A model generated the notes under the pieces. That model was not told where the DNA came from. It searched no databases and saw only the letters and a program-made list of their open reading frames with translations. This document shows, in pieces, positions 5,569 to 9,496 of a stretch of 9,496 nucleotides of DNA. The number at the start of each line of letters is the position of its first letter. Position 1 is the stretch's first letter. The translations under genes and the position numbers were made by a program. This stretch comes from Planctomycetaceae bacterium (GTDB lineage: Bacteria > Planctomycetota > Planctomycetia > Pirellulales > Thermoguttaceae). The stretch lies in contig JAITKS010000118.1 of NCBI GenBank assembly GCA_031278315.1, forward strand, positions 1 to 9,496, written 5' to 3'.

Positions 5569-5723
5569 TTCCGCAGCCGCTAAACTTTACAGATTATCAA
5601 TATTTCCAATTGATTGGCAATATCAGTGGAATATTTTTTTTGTAAGATACGCCTAGAACCAAAAATTTAAGCGAGAACAGCTTATTACATTATTTTTTGA
5701 GAATACAAAATAAACGAAAAAAA

Positions 5724-5816
5724 TTTTTAAACACAAACACACGAAAAATCACGAAAAGAGATTGTATAAAATTTTCGTGTCTTTTGTGTAATTTCGTGTG
5801 TTTCGTGTTTAAAAAA
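5724..5816. repeat. CACGAA-rich palindromic repeat, copy 2
   Basis: The left half (TTTTTAAACACAAACACACG, then AAAAATCACGAAAAG) and the right half (ATTTTCGTGTC, TTTTGTGTAATTTCGTG, TGTTTCGTGTTTAAAAA) are inverse copies with small gaps, around the loop AGATTGTATAA. It shares the CACGAA unit and the AATTTCGTGT block with the element at 4419-4502 but is not an exact copy. It lies about 360 bp upstream of the DUF1080 start. Confidence 0.7.
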
Positions 5817-5889
5817 TCATTTCAATCATACAATCACAAAAATCATAGTTCAGACAAATAACCACATATTATTGAGCCAATATACGGCC

Positions 5890-5902
5890 GCCCTTTCAGG
5901 GC
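5890..5902. repeat. REP-like GCCCTTTCAGGGC hairpin
   Basis: GCCCT and AGGGC form a compact stem around TTC, a G+C-rich island in very A/T-rich DNA. On the minus strand it reads CTGCCCTGAAAGGGCGGCCG. From memory, similar CTGCCCTGAAAGGGC words recur as dispersed REP-like repeats in other bacterial genomes; this has not been checked here. No associated Y1 transposase is in the window. Confidence 0.4.
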
Positions 5903-5931
5903 AGATTTATTTTTATGCGTGAACAGTTACC

Positions 5932-5947
5932 TTTTTCGTTACAAAAA
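5932..5947 (-). repeat. GTAACGAAAA word, inverse copy
   Basis: On the minus strand TTTTTGTAACGAAAAA repeats the core seen at 2594, 2721 and 3614 on the plus strand. It lies in noncoding DNA about 310 bp upstream of gltD. Confidence 0.5.
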
Positions 5948-6168
5948 ATAACAATCGAGAAAATTTTTTTGACAGATTCTTCACAAATATCGTAATCGCA
6001 ATTAAAAATCGAAATACTAGAACCAAAAATATTTCACTGACTATATTAACCTTTTTGTAATTTTCTGATATATTACTTTTCTTAATTTTAAACTGCACTC
6101 ACTTTAATTTTCGGTTCGGGCTTTCTGCTTGCCTCGCGGAAAACAATGCTTTTTAATGAATAACTTTC

Positions 6169-6199
6169 GATTCACCGAAAATCATAGTACGAGTCGTAA
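6169..6199 (+). promoter_or_regulatory. motif shared by the pgk and gltD upstream regions (gltD copy)
   Basis: GATTCACCGAAAATCATA followed by GTACGAGTCGTA aligns with 2495-2523 over about 29 positions with roughly five mismatches and one gap. It lies 58-88 bp upstream of the gltD start, a distance comparable to the pgk copy. The G+C-containing core stands out from the A/T-rich flanks. Confidence 0.4.
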
Positions 6200-6256
6200 T
6201 TAGACTAAACAAATCCTATCGTTAAATTAGATCATAGAAATCAATAGTTAAGATTT

Positions 6257-7687
6257 ATGAAAAATTCACTTTATTTGAAAGTATTCGACACACCCCGTCT
6301 TGAGTCGGTATATCAACCTGAAAATGAACGATTACAACATTACAATGAGTTTCGTTACTCATTTTCGTCATCAGATATAGAGACCCAATCTGGTCGTTGT
6401 ATGTCATGCGGAATACCGTTTTGCCATAATGCCGGCTGCCCATTGGGTAACCCAATACCTGAAACGAATTCTTTAGTATTCGAAGGACGAATGCAAGAAG
6501 CTTGTAATTTACTTCATGCCTATTGCAATTTTCCAGAAGTAACAGGTCGAATCTGTCCGGCGTTGTGTGAATGTTCGTGCGTTCACAATATAAATGGAGA
6601 ACCTGTAACAATACGGCAACTCGAATACGAAATAGTAGAACGAGGTTGGCTCGAAGGATGGATCAAACCTCACATTGCTTCACGACAGACCGGTAAACGT
6701 ATAGCAGTTATCGGCAGCGGACCAGCCGGATTATCCGCCGCACAACAATTAGTAAGATTAGGACATAATGTAGTCATATATGAAAAATCAGATGCACCGG
6801 GCGGAATAATGCGATACGGTATCCCCGATTTCAAATTAGAGAAACATATTATCGATCGGCGAATCGGTCAACTCGTAAGCGAAGGAGTTCGATTCGAATT
6901 CGGAATAACCGTTGGCGAAGATGTTTCGGCGAAATATCTGAAAGGTAAATTTGATTCGCTGCTGTTAGCCGGCGGCGCAATGGAACCGCGCGACGTTAAA
7001 GTTCAAGGACGAGATTTAACAGGAATACACTTTGCAATGGACTATTTGACAGCATCAAATATCGCAGTGAAATCAGCAAGATCAGATACGCAAATACAAC
7101 GCTCGCTGATAGACGCTAAAGGTAAAAATGTCGTGATACTAGGCGGAGGAGATACAGGCGCAGACTGTCTTGGAGTTGCACTGCGGCAAGGTGCCGCTTC
7201 AGTCATACAACTTGAAATTATGCCGAAACCTCCAGAAAAATTTAATCCGAATACTCCGTGGCCGCGATGGTCTCAAATTTTAAGAACAGGAACTTCTCAC
7301 AAAGAAGGCGGAGAACGAAAATGGAGTATTTCAACAAAAAGATTTATCGGTAATAACGGTAACATAACAGGAATAGAAACAGTAGAAGTTAATTGGCAAA
7401 ACGGTAAACCAATAGAACTCGCAGGAACAGAATCGAATATAAAAGCTGATTTAGTATTATTAGCTTTAGGATTTGTTCATCCAAAACATGATTCACTTTT
7501 AGGAACTTTAAGTGTCGAATTAGATTCACGAGGCAATGTTAAAATCGATCCAATTACAAAAATGACAAACATAAACGGAGTATTTGCCGCCGGCGATATG
7601 CAAAGCGGAGCAAGTTTAATTGTCCGTGCAATAAACAGCGGGCGCGAAGCCGCATTCGGAATAGATAATTTCCTAATGCAAAATTAA
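6257..7687 (+). CDS. gltD: glutamate synthase small (beta) subunit, NADPH-binding
   Basis: A 476-residue flavoprotein of the GltD family, normal in length. In NADPH-dependent glutamate synthase it takes electrons from NADPH through FAD and passes them via iron-sulfur clusters to the GltB subunit, which makes two glutamates from glutamine and 2-oxoglutarate. The N-terminal cluster domain has CMSCGIPFCHNAGCPLGN (C48, C51, C56, C61) and CPALCECSC (C100, C104, C106, C108). The FAD Rossmann motif GSGPAG is at 153-158, with EKSDAPGGIMRYGIP after it. A second nucleotide motif, GGGDTGADC, starts at 296 for NADPH. The C-terminal GVFAAGD (441-447) completes FAD binding. The start gives the family N-terminus; no Shine-Dalgarno sequence is seen. 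No gltB lies in the window, so the partner is elsewhere, or this is a stand-alone GltD-like oxidoreductase. Confidence 0.93.
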   Translation: MKNSLYLKVFDTPRLESVYQPENERLQHYNEFRYSFSSSDIETQSGRCMSCGIPFCHNAGCPLGNPIPETNSLVFEGRMQEACNLLHAYCNFPEVTGRICPALCECSCVHNINGEPVTIRQLEYEIVERGWLEGWIKPHIASRQTGKRIAVIGSGPAGLSAAQQLVRLGHNVVIYEKSDAPGGIMRYGIPDFKLEKHIIDRRIGQLVSEGVRFEFGITVGEDVSAKYLKGKFDSLLLAGGAMEPRDVKVQGRDLTGIHFAMDYLTASNIAVKSARSDTQIQRSLIDAKGKNVVILGGGDTGADCLGVALRQGAASVIQLEIMPKPPEKFNPNTPWPRWSQILRTGTSHKEGGERKWSISTKRFIGNNGNITGIETVEVNWQNGKPIELAGTESNIKADLVLLALGFVHPKHDSLLGTLSVELDSRGNVKIDPITKMTNINGVFAAGDMQSGASLIVRAINSGREAAFGIDNFLMQN

Positions 7688-7693
7688 AAAAGA

Positions 7694-7752
7694 AAACATA
7701 ATTAATCTGCAATTATTCAATCAATAGAATTTTTGTAACAATAATTATGTTT
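7694..7752 (+). terminator. A/T-rich inverted repeat after gltD
   Basis: AAACATAATTA (7694-7704) and TAATTATGTTT (7742-7752) are perfect 11-bp inverse arms beginning seven bases after the gltD stop. The 37-base loop holds a 20-bp repeat shared with the pgk 3' end. The stem is A/T-rich and lacks a strong U-tract, so termination is plausible but not certain. Confidence 0.35.
7728..7747. repeat. 20-bp repeat, copy downstream of gltD
   Basis: AATTTTTGTAACAATAATTA differs at one base from 1221-1240, which ends at the pgk stop codon. It lies 23 bp left of MITE-like copy 2, whereas the other copy lies right of MITE-like copy 1. Confidence 0.6.
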
Positions 7753-7770
7753 ACAAATTTACAAGATGAG

Positions 7771-7924
7771 AATTTCTAAAAACTAATTTTAGAAGGAACA
7801 CAGAATAAACATTAACGTCTTGCCGGATTGTTTTTGTACAGAAAACAAAAACGCCTAAAATACGGTCGAGACAATTGCGTTACTTCTAACAATAAATTTT
7901 TATGTGATGAGGTTTTTAGAAATT
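7771..7924. mobile_element. MITE-like element, copy 2
   Basis: A 154-bp element with perfect 13-bp terminal inverted repeats, AATTTCTAAAAAC and GTTTTTAGAAATT; the match extends one more base as G and C on the outside. It shares termini and internal blocks with 1067-1216 in the same orientation. The shared blocks include AACGCCTAAA, CGGTCG and the CTTCTAACAATAAATTTTTA segment at 7883-7902. The internal G+C-rich hairpin arms of copy 1 are largely degraded here. No target-site duplication is evident and nothing is encoded. It lies between gltD and the dehydrogenase gene, mirroring copy 1, which lies between pgk and the aldolase gene. Confidence 0.65.
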
Positions 7925-7945
7925 CCCAATAACATTCCCAATAAC
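7922..7945 (+). repeat. 12-bp tandem duplication
   Basis: ATTCCCAATAAC is present twice without a mismatch, overlapping the right end of MITE-like copy 2 and running toward the dehydrogenase start. It could be a slippage product or a scar of insertion at this end. Confidence 0.6.
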
Positions 7946-7965
7946 AATTTAACAATTAATTAAAA

Positions 7966-8994
7966 ATGAAAGCAGTAGTTGTAATAGAACCGAATCGGGT
8001 CGAGATTGTGGAGATTGCCAAGCCGGTTCCTGGTGATTATGAAGTTCTTGCGAAAAACAAGATCGCTGCAATTTGTAATGCAACCGACCGGAAATTAATA
8101 GAAGGACATTTTCCCGGAATAAATCAATATCCCTTAGTATTAGGTCATGAGGGAGTAGCGGTTGTTGAGTCAGCGGGAGCGAAAGTTAGAAATATCAAAA
8201 TAGGCGACCACGTAATAGGCGGATTACTAGGCGATTTCGGACGTGCCGATTACTACGGCGGTTGGGGCGGATTCTGCGAATACGTGATTGTACACGATCA
8301 CAATGCAATGGTAGAAGACGGAACTGCAAATGCCGAAAACGGATGGTTTGAATCATGTGAAATACAAACGGTTGTTGATTCGGATATCCCATTTGAAGAA
8401 GCAGCTTTGCTCTGTACTTGGCGTGAAGTTTATGGCGGAATTGGAGATTTCAACTTGCAACCAGGCGACGATATTTTAATTTTCGGCGCAGGTCCAGTTG
8501 GATTAAGTTTCATAAAATTCGCTAGATTGCTCGGAATAAATTGGATTGGCGTCGTTGAGCCGAATTCCTCAAGACATGAGAAAATAATGTCGATAGGAGC
8601 TGATCAAGTTTTTGTACCGGAAGATGTCCCAGCAATTCGGAACAAGCGAAAACCTCTTGACGCCGTGATTGACGCTGTCGGTAATGAATCGATAGTTAAT
8701 CTTTCTTTACCGCTATTGAAACTTGGCGGCTCGATGTGTATTTACGGAGTACTAGCAAATGACACAATTACAGTAAATAAATCGCTTGCTCCGTATAACT
8801 TTAATTTATTTGTGCATCAATGGCCGACAAGATTTCGTGAACGTGCCGCACAACAACCGCTTTGCAATTGGATTCGTGAAGGTAAACTCAAAGCGTCAGA
8901 ATTTGTAACACATAGTTTTCCTGTAGAACAAATAAAGTCCGCATTAGAAATCGGAAAAACAGGACAAGTTATTAAATGTTTACTGACTTATTAA
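7966..8994 (+). CDS. zinc-dependent medium-chain alcohol/sugar dehydrogenase family protein
   Basis: A 342-residue member of the medium-chain dehydrogenase/reductase superfamily, cytoplasmic, expected to oxidise an alcohol or polyol with NAD(P). The GroES-like N-terminal domain has the catalytic zinc set C37 (ICNATD) and H61-E62 (LGHEGVAVVE), with E154 in the later position common in polyol and threonine dehydrogenases. GDHV follows at 80-83. The four-cysteine structural zinc loop of classical alcohol dehydrogenases is absent; residues 90-127 are Gly/Tyr-rich instead. The Rossmann motif GAGPVG is at 174-179. The second strand ends VVEPN, where the acidic Glu favours NAD over NADP. Its 280-bp distance from gltD and the intervening MITE argue for separate transcription. 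No Shine-Dalgarno sequence is visible; the leader is an AACAATTAA-rich tract. The substrate is unknown: sorbitol-, glucose- or threonine-dehydrogenase-like activities are all possible. Confidence 0.85.
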   Translation: MKAVVVIEPNRVEIVEIAKPVPGDYEVLAKNKIAAICNATDRKLIEGHFPGINQYPLVLGHEGVAVVESAGAKVRNIKIGDHVIGGLLGDFGRADYYGGWGGFCEYVIVHDHNAMVEDGTANAENGWFESCEIQTVVDSDIPFEEAALLCTWREVYGGIGDFNLQPGDDILIFGAGPVGLSFIKFARLLGINWIGVVEPNSSRHEKIMSIGADQVFVPEDVPAIRNKRKPLDAVIDAVGNESIVNLSLPLLKLGGSMCIYGVLANDTITVNKSLAPYNFNLFVHQWPTRFRERAAQQPLCNWIREGKLKASEFVTHSFPVEQIKSALEIGKTGQVIKCLLTY

Positions 8995-9055
8995 ATCTAC
9001 TTTCAAAAAAATAATTAATGAAAAATATAAAAAACTCCTTTTATTACAATTGTAT

Positions 9056-9120
9056 GTGCAAGCGAACTTGGCGCGCCGAATGACAATAAAAACACTCTTG
9101 CGCGCCAATTTCGCTTGCAC
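9056..9120. repeat. long inverted repeat with 21-bp arms
   Basis: The left arm, GTGCAAGCGAACTTGGCGCG plus C (9056-9076), and the right arm (9100-9120) are inverse copies with a single mismatch, around a 23-base loop. The G+C-rich arms contrast with the A/T-rich flanks. It lies 60 bp after the dehydrogenase stop and 45 bp before the next start. It could act as a bidirectional barrier or 3'-end stabiliser, but no U-tract follows. A REP or MITE-type repeat is equally likely. Confidence 0.7.
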
Positions 9121-9164
9121 TTGACCAATTAACATTAACAATTAACTTAACCAACTAATTTTTT

Positions 9165-9496
9165 ATGACCGATAATAAACATGCATCTTTATTTAATTTA
9201 TCGGCTGATAATGCTGATAATAACAAGACTGATAATAAAAGTAATCAGCGTAAGTTTACGGATTGGCATCGTGCTTTTGCTAGCGCAATGCAGCTTGAAC
9301 TCAAGAAAACCGGCAATGAATTCGATTATAATACTGAATATCAATTGCCGTCACATACTTACTATATTGACTTGTTCGTCATTCGACACCTACCGGAGGA
9401 TGACAGTATATCGTTGTTAATAGAGAAGTTATTACGTCTTATTGACTGTTTTTTGCGTTTTACGTTTTGTGAGTACAAGTCGATCAATGACACATT
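9165..9496 (+). CDS. 5' part of a PD-(D/E)XK-type nuclease-fold protein, cut by the window end
   Basis: The frame from ATG at 9165 is open for 110 codons to the window edge. Residues 1-30 are low complexity and polar, built from repeats of GATAATAA-like codons (DNADNN, TDNKSN). A conserved-looking region follows: FTDWHRAFASAMQLEL (31-46), YNTEYQLP (55-62), YYIDLFVI (66-73), a helix-like stretch, and FCEYKS (101-106). E58, D69 and E103-x-K105 fit the order of the PD-(D/E)XK nuclease core. From memory, the WHxAFxxAxQxEL / EYxL / IDxLxI / EYKS pattern matches a multi-copy family of hypothetical proteins in planctomycetes, spirochaetes and some deltaproteobacteria. Function is unknown; a nuclease or a transposon-related role is inferred from the fold only. 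No Shine-Dalgarno sequence is seen, and the leader resembles that of the dehydrogenase gene. The C-terminus is missing. Confidence 0.7.
   Translation, partial: MTDNKHASLFNLSADNADNNKTDNKSNQRKFTDWHRAFASAMQLELKKTGNEFDYNTEYQLPSHTYYIDLFVIRHLPEDDSISLLIEKLLRLIDCFLRFTFCEYKSINDT

Larger units (their letters stand above)
5368..6256. other. 889-bp divergent noncoding region
   Basis: This gap separates the minus-strand block from the plus-strand block and should contain promoters for both the DUF1080 gene and gltD. No clear -35/-10 pair was found. It holds a cluster of TTACAC words (5447-5568) and a GGTAATAATTACC palindrome at 5464-5476. It also holds the second CACGAA palindrome, a GCCCTTTCAGGGC hairpin, an inverse GTAACGAAAA copy at 5932-5947, and the motif shared with pgk near 6169. 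Frames open here are A/T-rich and look spurious. Confidence 0.55.

Noticed and set aside
5144..5656. Plus-strand frame of 170 codons across the DUF1080 start
   Set aside because: Its first half is antisense to the signal peptide region and its second half has no recognisable domain; the DUF1080 frame explains the coding signal.
5724..5816. Repeated CACGAA units as a possible CRISPR array
   Set aside because: The units are short, irregular and arranged as a palindrome, without spacers of constant length.
5913..6098. Minus-strand frame of 61 codons with a hydrophobic segment
   Set aside because: Composition is that of the A/T-rich intergenic DNA, with no ribosome binding site, partner gene or family resemblance.
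9181..9420. Plus-strand frame of 79 codons near the right edge
   Set aside because: It is out of frame with the open reading frame from 9165, which has nuclease-family motifs and continues past the window.

Overview
The window is AT-rich, roughly one third G+C by eye, and reads as a chromosomal segment of a bacterium using the standard genetic code. The gene content suggests a planctomycete or other PVC-group bacterium. A secreted DUF1080 (3-keto-disaccharide hydrolase family) protein and a Tat-exported cupin resembling D-lyxose isomerase are typical of those genomes. So are long noncoding gaps full of palindromic repeats and weak or absent Shine-Dalgarno sequences. This assignment is an inference from gene families; no rRNA or other taxonomic marker lies in the window.

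Layout: positions 37-5367 hold four minus-strand genes. In transcription order they are a secreted DUF1080 protein (5367-4630), a Tat-exported sugar-isomerase-like cupin (3558-2803), phosphoglycerate kinase pgk (2422-1238) and a class II fructose-bisphosphate aldolase (885-37). The gaps between them are 350 to 1070 bp, so they are probably separate transcription units. The region 5368-6256 is a noncoding divergent junction. Positions 6257-9496 hold three plus-strand genes: the glutamate synthase small subunit gltD (6257-7687), a zinc-type medium-chain dehydrogenase (7966-8994) and the 5' part of a gene starting at 9165. The last gene runs off the window and looks like a PD-(D/E)XK-type nuclease-fold protein.

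Functionally the coding part is ordinary. Two glycolytic enzymes sit side by side, two exported proteins likely act on carbohydrates outside the cytoplasm, and GltD supplies electrons for ammonia assimilation, although no gltB is in the window. The dehydrogenase substrate cannot be read from the sequence.

Most of the interest lies between the genes. Two related ~150-bp elements with shared terminal inverted repeats (1067-1216 and 7771-7924) look like a MITE family. Two CACGAA-rich palindromes (4419-4502 and 5724-5816) flank the DUF1080 gene. A pair of mutually complementary hairpins (2636-2710) lies upstream of pgk. A short GTAACRAWAA word recurs six times, all in noncoding DNA. A 21-bp-arm inverted repeat (9056-9120) precedes the last gene. 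I found no CRISPR array, tRNA, rRNA, toxin-antitoxin pair or defence island, and no convincing new multi-gene system.
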